From Lates calcarifer (Eukaryota; Chordata; Actinopteri; Centropomidae): a DNA stretch of 64,000 bases. The position numbers were made by a program, and so were the translations under genes. Position 1 is the first letter of the stretch. Every line of letters starts with the position of its first letter. The notes beneath the pieces were generated by a model, which ran no database searches, was not told where the DNA came from, and saw only the letters and a list, made by a program, of their open reading frames with translations. Below, in pieces: positions 34,521 through 48,484 of the stretch. The stretch lies in NCBI RefSeq assembly GCF_001640805.2, contig NC_066848.1:14286509-14350508 (forward strand), written 5' to 3'.

Positions 34521-37500
34521 CTTTATCTTGCTGTTATTAAAGAGGCCATATGTTGCCTATACTTCAGAGGCATTTCATTTCAAACATTAAATCTATGGAG
34601 CTGTTTACACAAAACTCCACACTGTCACCTTCAGCTGACTGAGACGAATCTATCTAATTAACTGGGACTTTCTCTGTGCAGTCTGTGCAGTCTGAGCTTG
34701 AGTTTGCATGAGAGAGCACAGATGATGAGATGTTAAGAGAGGAAAGAAGAGTGAGAGAGAATTGGGTTAAATAATTAGGGAGACAGAAGGATAGTGTGTC
34801 GTGGAAGCAACGGGATACTCATTAATCAGAGGTGTTTAATTTGCACTGTTTTGTCACTATCACTGCAACAACTCAGCCTGAAGGAGGAAGAAAGATGATT
34901 AAAAAGTAGCAAAACAAGCCTTTCTCCCCAGATATCTGATAACACAATTTTAGTGATTACATGGACTGAGTTACATTTCAAACATTGTGTGTCTTAAAGT
35001 TGAAATCAGTGGGTCACTTTTCCTCAGCAAGCACTGAGAACCTGGATGATTGGTCACAAGTGTGATTCACAGAGACTGTTCAAATGAGAGTGAGAGAATG
35101 ACAGAGCTTGAAGTCACAGCAGGCGAGAAAGAGATTGAGAAAGATGTAGGGAGGAAGTATTAGAGACTTAACAAGGAACAGGAGAGTGATTGCCATCTGA
35201 TAGAGAGATAAGATGAGACGGAAAGACTGAAATTGCAGGATAGTACACTATGTAAAGATCTCTTGGATTAATTTTAATGGATTAATCATGCCAAAACAAA
35301 TGATTACTTTTAAACAGCACTTGGTGGTTTCTTCAGCAGCACTTTGTTACTCTAGAGGGCCTTAAAAGTATTTAATCCTCACACTCAGCAAGACACAGAG
35401 TCCATTAACCTTTCTTCATTCAGGGTTATCACAGGACCAACCTGATACGGACTACACTATTTAATGGTCTCTGCAAGCTGGAATTAAGCAGTTTGTATTC
35501 TTCTTTTCCATGAGACTGAACGCTGGTCACACACTCCCCTGGACTGCAAGCATTTAAGAGCTGGAAGGAGTGATGGAGGTAAGGTGTCTCTGATCTTCAG
35601 TGCTGTTGATGGTTTAGAGGGGTGTGGGAGTTGGCGGGGGATATTGATTTTGGCTGAGGCATATTTGGCTGACTAATCTTTGGATGCCACTGTAAAAGAA
35701 AGGTCATCGAAGCTTACGATGCAATCATTACAGCGATGTGCTTTGGGGAGGTAGTGTGTATTCATATACCATAAACATCAGGGGCAGCTGATGGATTTAC
35801 TGTGATTGGACTGTCGGCTGGAGCTGATAGGCAGGATAACAATCTGTCATAATGTCATAAGACACACAATGCATGAAATAAGCTGTGAAGCAAACATTGT
35901 TTATATTCAGTTTACAGCAAAACAATAAATAAGTTTGACTTTTATAGCTTTGTGACTAAAGCCTCATCTATTATTCAACGAGCCTATCTGAGTTTTTACT
36001 CTTACATAATGAAAGGGGTTTGTATTAATAAACCAAGCCGTAATTGCAAGGGTTGTTCGTGCATGTGCAGCTATCATAATTCAAACAAAGGGGGAAAAAA
36101 GAAAGCCCTGTGCAGGTTCAGGACATAGAAGCAGCAGGCTTTTGTGCAGTATGCTTTGAGGAGTGCTTCAAAATTTACAGTCAATGCAATGGATACATTT
36201 TACTGTCTTCTATTATGGACAGTAAAGCAGGAAAGACACACACATTTAACAGAGTATTTACTTGAAATGGGACAGCAAGAGGTTTCAGTGAACAACATTG
36301 AGTACAACATGATAATTCTGCAACTTCATATATTCATACTTCATATAAAGTAGATAAAGAGACTATAAGTATTTACGCATACTCAAATACCACTGAGAAT
36401 ATGTTGATTTATATGCATCTGCTGATATGTGGCGATATGATATGTTTCTCATATGGGATGTCGCACTTTTTTAATTGTAAACTGTAAATTGTACTTTTTA
36501 GTTGTAAGACATATACAGAATACTAAGAGCATCTGAACTGTGTCACTGTAGCGTGTTGTGTTGTGTTGTGAAATGAATTTGTTGTAGTTATCTTGGCTTC
36601 ACACTGTAAGTTATCCATACCCAGATCAAAACTGGCACTATACTCCTGAGGAAAGGAGGCATACAAAAACAAGTTATATCTTGGAAGGACTGTATTGTGG
36701 ATAGGTTTTATCACTGACTGTGTAAACCAATTGTCCCTTGCTGCCCCTTGTGTCAAAGCACTGAATTATAGTTTCATAACCTGTGTCAGGAATGTTGTGG
36801 CCTCAATAGTGAGCTCTTGGCTCAGTTCTGTGCTCTGCTCTGCTGCATTTGGCTGCACTGCATCATGTCAGACACTGTGTTGTGTTGTTATAGATAGGAT
36901 GTGAGGTGTACAGAGAAAGCAATGTTTTAGAGTGCATTTTATTATATTGTATTGTGTCATTTTACAATCTGCTTGAGCCTGTTAACTGGGATCACTGAGA
37001 GCTTTTCATCAATCAGATACCTTTGAAATCCTCCATATAATATAATGCATTTCTGCATGGTTCAAACTTGAAAGCCTTTTAGTGTGGCTTAATGATTTTG
37101 CGGGTTGAGTTGGCTCGTGTTCAGTTAAGTTCCCTCATTAACCTCAGTGTTCAGTATTCAGCTGGCATTCCCACAGATGGCTCCTGATACAGTACACTCT
37201 GCTCGCAGGGAGAATGTGATTGGAATACAATAGGACCGAATGAGAAGGAACAGGACTTTGTAGAAGGACCTAGATTGTCTGAGATGTATGCTTAATCACA
37301 AATGGCTATGACTCAGCGCTGCTAAGACGGAATACGGTGCCACCGAAAAAATCACCCACCACTTGAAAAAATGGAGAAACACTACCACATTAACTGAAAT
37401 ATGGATTCTTTGTCTCACTGAACAGACGAATGAGTAAAGCTGGGCGATATTTACCTCCCATGTATCGTCAGAGAGATTCTCCCAAACCTAAGAGAAAAGA

Positions 37501-38780
37501 GATGAGAAGGTCAGATTTTATCGAGCGTGGTGAAATTGATCTGATAAACAACAGTTTTCACAGACTGCATGTAAATTGTTGCACAGGGTCATTTGCATGG
37601 GGAGTTCAAGGTTTCTGCTGTAACATTCTCTAAAAATAGAATATCTTTTTTAATTTTAATAAACAGCCAACAAACACAACAAAATATGCTACAAACGCCT
37701 GTACATTGTTAGCATCCAGCTAGTTGTCTTTACAGTGCTAAGACATTGCTGCAAGAGGATAAGCAGAAACAAAATACAGTGCTGATTCTTGTCATGTACT
37801 TTTTCTACCATGCCAGCCGTGGTAGTGGTGATAGTTGAATGGTCAGGACTCATGTGGCATTATATTTTTCTCCTATATTTTTCTACATAATTGGCACACC
37901 AGTTATATATTTTCATACAATAAGCAGAGAATTTTGCGTTGGTATTCTATTGCTGAGAGTAAGCATTTCAACAGCAGTAGCTAGGAGTGAATGCATGCAA
38001 TTAAAATGGATTGTTTCCATTTCAAAGAGTTAAGGCGCACTGGCTGTTTGCCACTAATGATTTCAACATTTAGATAGTGTTGTGTGTGTGTGTGTGCAGC
38101 ATGTATGGGCTTGCCTGAATGTCAGCTCTAAGCCAATTAAAGTTTTTAAGCTCTGTTGCTTCCCTGGCACCATGAGGCAAGCTAAGGTAAGGGAAGAGAG
38201 GTACTGCAGCCTCACTGCACCACTCTGCTGAGATGTGCCAAGGTATGTGTGCGTGTGCTTGTATGTGTGTGTAGTCAGAAGTGGATATGTGTAGCCAGAT
38301 ATGGCATCCTGTCCACAGAGTCAAAGGAGAGAGCAACACAGCTGAACGAAGAGGGAAAAAAACTTGGAGTGGTAGAAAAAAAACAGAGAAGAATGGAGAC
38401 AACATGACTTAACGTGCAGGTAACAAACAAGTGTGTAAGCGGGAGAGAATTGGTAACAATTGGTAAAGGGAGGAAAAGAGTGATATAGTGAGAGGGAAGT
38501 GTGGAACAAATGTGAGAGTCCAAAAAGAAGAGTTAAGAGGCTGCAAAGAAGAATATGAATGAAGAAAACAAGTGATAAGGAAGTGGTGAGACGCAGATGT
38601 GTCCATTTAATCTGTCATCCAGTCACACTGGTGTTTCACAGGAGGGTCTTTCCTCCCTCTATGACGCTGCATCAGCATCACCACAACTCTCTCCTTTCTC
38701 TTTCTACCTCTTTCTCTGTGTTTCTTTACCCCTCCCCTCTCCTCTCTCCTCCTCTTCCTCACGCATACACTCCCACACCA
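34521..38780. other. Non-coding DNA upstream of the pld5-like exon
   Basis: No exon that I can support. Stretches around 35260-35460 and 36980-37340 have mixed composition without repeats, look constrained and contain several TAAT-type homeodomain core sites; they are candidates for conserved regulatory DNA. A pyrimidine-rich run lies at 38685-38765. Confidence 0.4.
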
Positions 38781-38781
38781 G

Positions 38782-38864
38782 GAATGCCTGAATCGGTGGA
38801 AGTCCTGATCAGAGTCGCCGGAGTCCCTGGTCTGCTGAGACCTCAGATTATTTATCGTGAGAAG
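38782..38864 (+). other. Exon-like segment of unknown function
   Basis: A long polypyrimidine tract ends in CACACCAG, followed by a GC-richer segment with two possible donors (TTATC before GTGAGA at 38857, or GAGAAG before GTGAAG at 38865). It could be a 5'UTR exon of the pld5-like gene 500 bp downstream. The encoded peptide is not recognised. Confidence 0.25.
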
Positions 38865-39370
38865 GTGAAGCCCTGCTTTCAGGAGGCACCCTGGAATAGG
38901 ATTTCTTACAGCCTGTGGACATTTGCCAATATTGGTGAAGACAGGGATGCCCCTACTTTATGAGCACAGGGGTATGATACTTACAGCTATTTGGTGATGC
39001 CTTTGAGGATTGTAAAGCTTTAAACTCAGATTTTGCATTTTTATTCAATAGCTGGTAAAATGAGGTGAGGAAAAGGTTAATATTGAAAGCTTTGTTATAT
39101 TTCATCCTTTTAGAAGACAGTTCACTGAAGCTCGATGCTTGCAGTAAACTGCTTTGGAAGACAAATATCACATTTTGCTGGATAAATAAATGAGCCCATG
39201 TATTCTTTCACGCCATACAAAGGATGTAAAAGGTGCAGGCTAGCTAAATGTACACAATGCATCCCAAAAGGAGGAGTTTCTTTCAGCTATTAACAAGGGA
39301 TCAACAAGTTAATTGACTGTTTTATTAAAACTTTAAAACCACTGCACCATCCACCCAATAATCTAATCAC

Positions 39371-39541
39371 ATGGAGTTACGGGTGACCCGCGGGCCAATG
39401 GGTGGCCAGGACCTGAAGGGTCAGGGGTTAGGGTTCGGCGTCCCGGCCCCTGGGATTCCGGCCAGTTCCATAATAACGGCAGTGCAGCAGCAGGACTACT
39501 CGGCCAGCGTCTGGCTTCGCAGGAGGGACAAACTAGAACAC
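39371..39541 (+). CDS. pld5: pld5-like, first coding exon (inactive phospholipase D5)
   Basis: PLD5 is a type II membrane protein of the PLD3/PLD4 group lacking catalytic HKD residues. This 57-codon exon starts MELRVTR and ends QQQDYSASVWLRRRDKLEH before GTAAGT. The last 19 residues match, from memory, the cytosolic segment just before the PLD5 transmembrane helix almost residue for residue, and the start resembles its MEIRQ. Residues 8-36 are Gly/Pro-rich and not conserved. It ends in phase 0, and the expected next exon (SQQKC and the transmembrane helix) is not found up to 64000. That fits the very long 5' introns of PLD5. Only the N-terminal tail is therefore present. Confidence 0.72.
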
Positions 39542-42500
39542 GTAAGTTCTGGATATGGGGCTGGGGGATGGAAGGAGGCCAAAGTGCTGGGACAAAAAGC
39601 AGGGAGCTAAAATGTTGGGCCCTGAGTCATTCTGTTGAATATTCAAGAGATGCAAATTTGTTTGCGACTAATTATTAAAACCTTTAATTAAAGGGTGGTG
39701 TGATGGAGCCAAATGAAATTAAATGACACTTTGAATGTCTGGATAAATGTTTGGCAGTCTAACTGTAACAATTGGATCAGACTGATGGGTGCTGCTGCTC
39801 AAATATGATAATATCTGAAAGGAAGTTGATTATGGTGACTGTCAGCTTTGGATATTAGAAGAATGTTAGAAGAAAAAGAAATCTATATTATATGCAAGTG
39901 CTGGAGGCCATGGCTTGGTTCAGAGGCACTGATGGATAAATTAAAGATCTGACATAAAATGATGGGTGTGTGGATTATTTTAGGGCCATAATACTGAGAT
40001 AATATTCAGAATTGTGTGTAGAGCTTAAACAACTAGCAGATTGATTGAGAGAAAGGTCATCAGCAACTATTTTGATAACTGATTTCAGTCATTTTTCAAG
40101 CAAATATTTGCAGGTCCCAGTATTTCCATTGTGAAGATCTGCAGTTTTTGCATATTATTTTGAATTTAATAGCTTTGATTTTGGGCTGTTGGTTGGACAA
40201 AACAAGACATTTGGTTTATTATCTTGAATTCTGGGAAAGTGTAATTGCAATTCTTCATTATATTCTGGCATTAATAATTGTAAGTGGCAGACCTAACTGT
40301 ATGCTTTTAAGAAAGATGGTACAGCATGGAGTATATTTATTGTGTCCCACTCAAACTACATTGAGGATTCAAACCTCTGTTTGAATGAGACGTACAGTGT
40401 AAGTTTCTAAATGTTACATGTTGTGGGAGATCTCCTTCCACTGCTGGAGGAACAAGTTGTTTTTCACTTAACTCTCTGCAACACTGTGCCTTTCTTTCAT
40501 GTGTGTTTGCACTATTCAACAGTCACTTTTGTTTTCTATCAGAGAGGAGTTATAAGGTTCTCAGCAGACTTGCAGGTAAACAGTATCAGCATTCTACAGA
40601 GAGCTTCTAGGTGTAGAGATTTAGCATCAGGGAAAGGAAAGGGAAAAGGTGTGTATTGAATATTTGATGCTGGAGGGGAACAGTGCCACGTCCAGAGAGC
40701 TGCTTTCTAAGCCTGTCTGCATAAGCAATGAGGATGATGAATCAGCCTGTCCCCTCTCTGCAGACCTACACACACACACACACATAATGTGCACACAAGC
40801 ACATAAATGCACACATACTGTAAGTGTGTTTTTGCAGACACCAGGCCACACACACAGATAGCTTTTTTTCTGAGAAGCTTGCAGCAGTCACTTAAGAGAC
40901 AGGGGATTTTTGCAGTTTAGCTCTACACAAAACCAAGCCCCAGACACCCACACACACACACACATACTCTATTCAATATTTATGATAAATTATGTTTATT
41001 AGGTCATCTAATGCCCAGGATGTGTTAGATGTGTTGTCAAGATCAGGCTGATTATATTTCTTATTCTAGTCATGAAAAATCTCTGTTACGTAATGAAAGT
41101 TTCTTCAACAGACGGAGCTTACACATACATATAAAGGAAGTGCAAGTGTTAGCCTGCTGACATCGATGATAAATGGGGAGCAAGTAGGAGGAGAATGAGA
41201 TAAGAAGTCAGATAGGGAGTGCTTCGGGGCACATTGAGTTCTGCTATCAAAGCAGCGTGATTCAAGTCACAAGTTCAGCATCAATTTGTCAAACTCTGAG
41301 TCAGTTATGGATCTCAAGAAATCCTCAACTAAAATGACACAAGACACTTAAGCACTTCTAACCCATCATTCTTATGTTTTAACCTCCTCTATCTAATCCT
41401 ATTGCCTCTTAAAGCCTTTTCCTTCTTTTTTTTGGCTTGAAATATGTTACTCATTTTCTTTTTAAGGGGCTTTTTGAACATGAAACATTAAATGTGAAAC
41501 ACTGCATTCAGGATTTGTTTATTGGATCATCAAAGGATAATGCAAGGAGTAGTTATAACCAACATAGCTCATAAGGGCAGAGATTATTGACAGAGGTACT
41601 GCCTTGGCTGCTTGTGAATTTGGGCTGACTGGGTTTGATAAGTGTTAGAGATATGTGGTTGATCAGAAATGGTTATCTTGATCTGTGAGACAATTCCAGG
41701 AGAAAGTCTGTGTCAAAATCTGACAATGTCAGAAATTTGGGACCAGACTGTCACGTGTTTTGCTACATTTTTAAAACATAAGAGCAATGCAAATAGATAA
41801 CATGGGTGGGTGGCGCATCTCTCGTCTCTGCTTGCAACTGTTTCTTTTTCTATTGCAGAGCTAACTACTTTATTAAACTCATTTCACAGTGTGAGATGCA
41901 GTGAACCTATAAGATTACTGTTAATGCACCGTCTATAGGCGCCTTTTAACACCACATTTTAGAGGAAAATGCTGTTAGATGTCATAGCCTCATAGCCCAT
42001 GTATGTTTTCTTTTACTCACTTCTTTTCCCTGTTACTTTTCAACTCGTGCAGTTTGGTTGCTTTTCTAAAATGATGTAAGTGCATCTAAGTGGATTCAAT
42101 ACCATTAGGAATCTAGTTAATGGCTGTATGGATACTCAATTATTTTATGTTAGCATTGTTATGTACTTTGTAGTCACTAATGATGGCTTATATTTCACGT
42201 GCTTGGTTTTAGATGCACATTGCACTGAGGTGAGTATTAAATTACCTTTCAAAGTTATAGTTAAGGCAGTTATTGGATGCAAAGTGTGTTCACTGCATAC
42301 TCTTAAAATGGACTTTGATGGAGGTAGATGACGCAATGTCTGACAGTCAGGCTGGGAGGCTAACTCTGGATCAAAGACAGTGAAACTTCCCAGATGAATT
42401 TTAAGGGTTGGCAGCTCAAAGAAGAGCTGGCTCCTCATGCTGATTGCATTTTCAATTTCATGGTGGCTGTGCTGATGCGTAGACCCAAGTCTGGAGTAAT

Positions 42501-45500
42501 ACCGGTCAAACTATATAAGGCCCAGAGGCTTTCTCTGCTTGAGAGAGGCTGGTCCAGGAGGTTTATTTTATCTGTTATCTCATGCTGTTGAAGACTGAGG
42601 GTCATGATGATGGAGACTGTGAAGAAGGAAATTATTCAGTTCAAACTTAAACAAAAAGGATTCATGCATTGCTGAGGATTAGCCATTGTATGGATTATTA
42701 GTAGTGATTATAGACTGTGGAAAGTTGCACATGTACACTTTTCATGAACTTTACCTGTGTAGCTGATAAATGGTTTACCAGTCACTTGGTTGAACAATGA
42801 GGAAAGTTTCACAGAGCATGTGGTATAGCTGTGCAGATAGTTTTGGTTTTATCTTCTCAGGCTTTTAGATATTCGCCTTTGAGATTTCTGTTGCCACCCA
42901 AGTACAAGGGAGGTTAGACTTAGATGCGTGGGTGCTATAGATGATATCTTTTATCAAGGTATAAGTGTTCGCTATTGCAGTATCAATGAATACCTTAACA
43001 TCTCTAGAAAATCAGTTGAGAAACTGTTTTAATAGGATAGATACCACCAGTGGTTCTCAAACTCTAAACTAAGAGATGAGTTCCCCCAGAGGAGCCATTG
43101 CATGGGGGTAAAAATGTAGGAAAAAATGTGATGTGGAGTGCTTTATAAAGAGTGCTTTATAAAATGACATATAAAGTTCAAGATGTCCTTTGTTTTTAAG
43201 CAGGTGATTACACACAGCCGATAAAATCTAAAATGTGATAAAGCCTGACTCGCTCTTTACCGCCAGGGTAGCAGGAAAGCCCTGTGTCTTTCTTTGTGTA
43301 AAAACTCTGGGCCAAGTTTATGCCTAAAAATGAACACGCAGTTCACTTTGTCGATTAAGTGATTTAAAAAAGATTATCCTCGACTCCTATTGCTACTCAC
43401 TCCCCAGCTTTAGATATCAATTGATAAAAATCTATAAATTTAAGTGGCTTTCCACTATGAGTAACAGTAGACTTACAGAAATTACTAGATTCTCAAAAAC
43501 ACATTGATGAGTTTTGAGGGAAGTTAAACTCAGTTGCACATCTGTTCCCTACAATCTTAAAAGATTTCCTCACACTCATCAGATTTAATCTCTACAAATC
43601 CCTTTGGGTCAGGGAGGTTACTCCATGAAGAAACCTGAGCCTCATTAATGCTGCTGTCTTCTCTGGGCATTTCCTCCAAGCCGAACAAAGCCCTGTTAGC
43701 TGCGGTTCACTCCCATTATCTGGTAAAGACCTTGGGCTTTGTCTCCACTTTCAAAGCAGCACACATCTGTCTCTTTCAGTTAAAGATGGACATGTTTTCA
43801 GACTTTTCTGTTCCTTTCATTTTTAATTGGTGAGTTGACAATTATTCGTCTGTGGGAAACACTCACCTTGAGATTTGTGTTGTAACTGTGCCTCGGCAGT
43901 TCAGCTCAGACATAAAGCAGCTTCCCCATAATGCTGTTAGATGGCTTTGATCTTTCAATAAGACGTTCCAGTGTCACCGTTTGCTCTTGGATGTAACAGA
44001 AAATAAAATAAAAACTGTCTTACTTTTTCATGTCAAACAGACATGTTATGTATCAGTGAAAATGTTTCTCAGGAGAGCGTGATGGGTTAATTAAGGACAT
44101 TTCCCCTCACCAGTTAGACAAGATACTCTCTGTGTGTGGTAGATAGAAGCCTGTAGAATGAAAGAGGACACACTTCAGTGCCTGCAGGGGCTGATTAAAG
44201 TTAGGCAAGATTTTTCTCCCACACAAGTTACAAGGATCTTTTAGCAGAAATTGAGACATGGAGGGAGAGAGAGAGAGAGATGTCTTTACTTCTGTGAGTT
44301 GGTGCAAATCAGATTTTATAGTCAGAAGAAATCTAGATAGAGTGATGTATATGTACACGTCTTTGGCCAGAGGCTTACTATCCTCAATCACTTACCCTCA
44401 TCAATGTATTCGATACAGGGTAGCAATTAATTTGATGGCTGGGGTGTTTGGCTCCCTGTTAGACAGCTTGGCTCAAGTTCAGCCTCACTTCACCTCAGCA
44501 GCAACTTAACTTCTTCTGGCTTTAATTAAAGTTTTGCTCCTGCGTGTTCACACAATGCGTCAAGACGTGTTTAATTGATTATTGGCTCACTGTCCATCTG
44601 CACGGTTGCATCAGCTGGACCACATCACCAAATCGATCATATGGATTAACTCTCTAATTACTCATCCTGCTTGTCATTCATCTTGATGTTATCTAATTGC
44701 CACCTACTGCAGCTACTTAGACATAATCAGCTATAAATAACATTATTTTTGGTCTCTTTTGTGGTAATCACCTTAGATATTAATCAATCTGCAGTAAATG
44801 ATTTACACATCAGGTATTGGTGCAAAGTGACAAGATCAGACAATATAGCAGAAGAGCAACACCACAGTGTAAAAAAATAAAATACTTAACTTTTATGAAA
44901 GCACATAAGTATTATTACCAAACTCACAAATATCAAGAGAAAGTAGCCTGATGATTATGTAGAATGGCTCCTTTGAGGGTGCAAAGTTACATATTATGTA
45001 AATATAATGTATATAATATGATGAATATATGTATACATTTATAATGTAGATATTATTATTACTGATGAAAACTCTGCTGCTTCAGTTTTGACCCTTCTTT
45101 ATAAAAGTGACAGATTGAAAGGTTTTCAATGCAATTTTATACAGGTCTATGGTTTGGGTAGTTTATTGTAATATACAGCTAAGTTCATCATTTTTTTTTT
45201 TTTAATTCTCAAGCTGTAAGGTAACTAGTAGCTACAGCATTCAGATAAATGTAGCAGAGTAAAAAGTCCAATATTTTCCCTCTGAAATTTTATGAAATAC
45301 AGGCAAGAGAAGGAGAAATTCTCAAGTACAGATAATCTTAATTTCTTAAAGTACAAAACCTCAGTAAGTGTAATTTGCTACTCTCTTCCACTGAACTTTT
45401 CCATGCTGCACAAAACATACTATAAATCCAGACAATAATTTTTAGGCCTTAACAACAGTAGAGGGAGCTATTGCCTAATGTAAATAAACACAATTGCACA

Positions 45501-48245
45501 AACAGGTGAAGACTTTCATGCAAGAGGGTTGTGACTACAAGTTTTTGTGTGTGTCTGTGCACGCATCTGAGTGTTGCACTGTCTGTGCATGTGCAGGTGT
45601 GTGTTATAAGCACTGTGATAATAAACACAATCAGTTTCAACGCTAACTTACTTAATGTCTCTCTGGGAATTCGAGGGTCTGAAACACGCTCGGTGTCAGT
45701 TTCCTATACATGAGCTTTAAATCTCCCTAGTCTCATTTACTCTAATTGGCACATACAAAACCACATGCTGAGACAGACTGATGGTGAAAATGCACTGGAA
45801 GACATGTCCATGCTTTTTCATGTGGTGAACTAATTAGGCAAACTCATTAGACTGAGTTTCTGTCTGCAGACTTTGGGAAAGACAGATTATTATAGTTGAA
45901 GTGTTACATGATCGTCAGGGTGCTCGCTAATTTGTGAAATCTATATGCCATCAAAATGTCACAGGGATTTAACTGTGGCCTAAATATCTGTGTATCTGTG
46001 ATCTCCTCTGCATCTTTTATAAGGAAGCTCTTGGGCCATTTAAGCGCTTGCAGCATTGAACTCACAACTGAGATTAACTTTCATGTTGGCATTTCATAAT
46101 CCAATTTAGTATTCCCTTCAGCCCTCTGTAATACTTTAGTTTGTAGAAATGTTTTGTATTGAATTTCACAGGCGAACAATTCACTGCTCATACAGTTGTA
46201 AAATTGTACCACTCTCATGGTTCACAAATTCTCAGTGGAGCAGATATAAAAATAAAGCTCAGCATGGCTTGGTGCCTCAAACAGTTCTTAAAATTATTAT
46301 TCTTAGTTTATCACTTGATGCATTTATCACCAAGTCTCTTCTTTAACATCTGTGTGGTGGTGTGTATTTGGTTTCAATGTGTGTGCTGCTGACTGTGTGA
46401 TGAGTCATGAAAAGAGCCATGCGTAGTCAGGTCAGGGAATCTTAGCAGCTTAAAGACCGGAGGCAGCGGAACAGATGACCCGGTTCTCTCCAAAGTTCAA
46501 AAATACATCCACCAACACCACTTAACGTTAATCAATTAACAAGTTGTATCTTGTTTGTATAATCTTTGCTGTAATGTTTTGCAAACAGCATTTGGTAGAG
46601 CTGCACAAGCTGTTTCCTCTCTCAGTCTTCATCCTATCTGAAGTGAGCAAGCTCCACACTTAATGCACAGATGGTATCCATCTTCTCATTTAAGCCACAA
46701 CAAGGTGGCGAATAAGCGTGTTTCCCAAAATATTAAACTATTCCTTTAACTTTTGAGAATTTATGATAAGGCTAAAACATATTATTGTACATATGGATTC
46801 CTCTGGTGCATATTTTTCATGTTACAACTGCTGTAAGTATGTATTGATAAAAACCATTGGTGGAATAAGTAGTTAAATAATTTACATCACTAGGAGTAAT
46901 GCCATCCTATCAAAACACTCCATTACAAGTAGAAGCCCTGCAAGTTTAATTTAAGTAAAAGTATAAAAGTATTAACAGCAAAATGTATTTGAAGTATGAA
47001 AAGATGATGTTTCATTTTTAAGCTGTACTTGTGTGTGATTCTGGTTTGCAACTGACAGAGAAACACATTTTGATGTCGGCTGTGTCTCACTTTTTCTGCA
47101 TTTTTCAGCTGCATTTCAAAGAACCATCTCCTTTAAATACCTCTGTAACACTGCCCTCGTGGTCAGCCCGTTGAGACTGGGACGTGTTACATTTTCTAGG
47201 TTGAAAGTCCCCATCCTGTCATACCATATGTTAAAGAGTAATGATTTCTTTATGATGCTTCACTGCTCTAGATCCTGTTTTACATGGTACAGTAAGCATT
47301 TCAGCAGTGTTGACAACAGCTGTCAGGATGCCTTTTATCAACTGATGAGCAGTCATCACAGAGTGCTGTAAATGACTCTAGAAACACTTTCATGTTATGG
47401 TTGGAAATGGAAAACTAAAAACAGAAACAATCAGTGTCACTGCATTATTAGCATCAGTTTACAATGTCCATTGTTATCACATTTGGCAGTGCAGTTGCTG
47501 TATATCATAACCTGGAGTCAATAATCTAACAGCATATGGTATACATCTAATAGAAGTGTCTTTTGTCACAAGACACAAACTATTCATTGAAAAGAAAAGC
47601 ACATTCCCCTTTAAGACAAATGCCTCTTGCAGCCTTATGACCCATGAAGCACTATAATAACCAGTGTGTGCTGCAAGAAAGATTTAATCTGCACCAGAGA
47701 GAGCTGTCATAACAACCCTGGAGCAGTCTTTCCATTTCCTGTTTAAAGTTTTTGTTCTCTGCAAATGAGTCATCCTGGATGATAAACAGGCAACAGGATC
47801 ATGTAAAATTTTGAGATATAAAATCAGAAACACGTATTATGTGTGAATTGTGTTGCTTCCTCGTGAACAGGAATATGTCACATTAGCTAACATCCAGTTT
47901 TGTAACACTGATCTCCTGTTAATTGGAGACACTTGATTCCATATACTTCCTTCACTCATCACACAGAAAAGATGTTTGAGTAAAAACAGCTTTCATTTTG
48001 TTAGTTTTAGGATTAAGCACATATAAAATTTTAGTTGAGGTTGCACAACAAATTTGGTTGTTGTTTAGGGAAAAAAACTGGCTTTAGTGATCAGAAAAAT
48101 GTAAGCTAATGTAATCTTTAATCTCGAAGGAGGTGTTACATGAAATCTCTTTTATATAAATTTTGGTTTTCAGGGAATGTAAGCATAGAAATGTTTGATT
48201 TCATTTCAAAGGTAGTCTCAAAAAAAAAAAAAAAAATCATTTTTG
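39542..48245. other. Long non-coding stretch, probably pld5 intron 1
   Basis: No supported exon. Contains (CA)n tracts near 40766-40785 and 40950-40965. A repeat-free stretch at about 43560-43830 and another at about 44430-44740, dense in TAAT/ATTA cores, look like conserved non-coding elements. Confidence 0.5.
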
Positions 48246-48342
48246 TGTGGCTGTTACTCAGGAGGTAGAGTCCATTACTGTGATCACAAGGCTGGCAGTC
48301 TGATCCTCGACTAACTTTGGAAAAAATGCAGTCCATTTACCA
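48246..48342 (+). mobile_element. Internally deleted copy of the tRNA-derived SINE, opposite orientation
   Basis: Begins TGTGGCTGTTACTCAGGAGG with an A-box-like segment and a decayed B box (CAGTCTGATCC), then jumps to the terminal GCAGTCCATTTACC seen in the copy at 9897-10180. The central body of about 190 bp is missing. Confidence 0.65.
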
Positions 48343-48363
48343 ATTTTTAAATTCAGGTAATGG

Positions 48364-48484
48364 ATTGACTGCCCTGCTATAGACTGGCAATCTGTCCAGG
48401 GTGTAGCCAGCCTCTCACTGGATTGGCTCCAGCCCCCCCCACAATCTTTAAGGATAAGTGGTATAGATAATGGATGGATGGATT
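48364..48484 (+). mobile_element. Non-LTR retrotransposon-like tail
   Basis: CTGGCAATCTGTCCAGGGTG, GGATTGGCTCCAGCCCCCCC and a terminal ATAATGGATGGATGG are the hallmark end of a very common fish repeat with GATG-type tails. It sits directly after the deleted SINE. Confidence 0.7.

Noticed and set aside
35573..35578. ATG-GAG directly before a strong donor GTAAGG
   Set aside because: A six-base coding end with donor is expected by chance every few kilobases; no promoter-like block or partner exon supports it.
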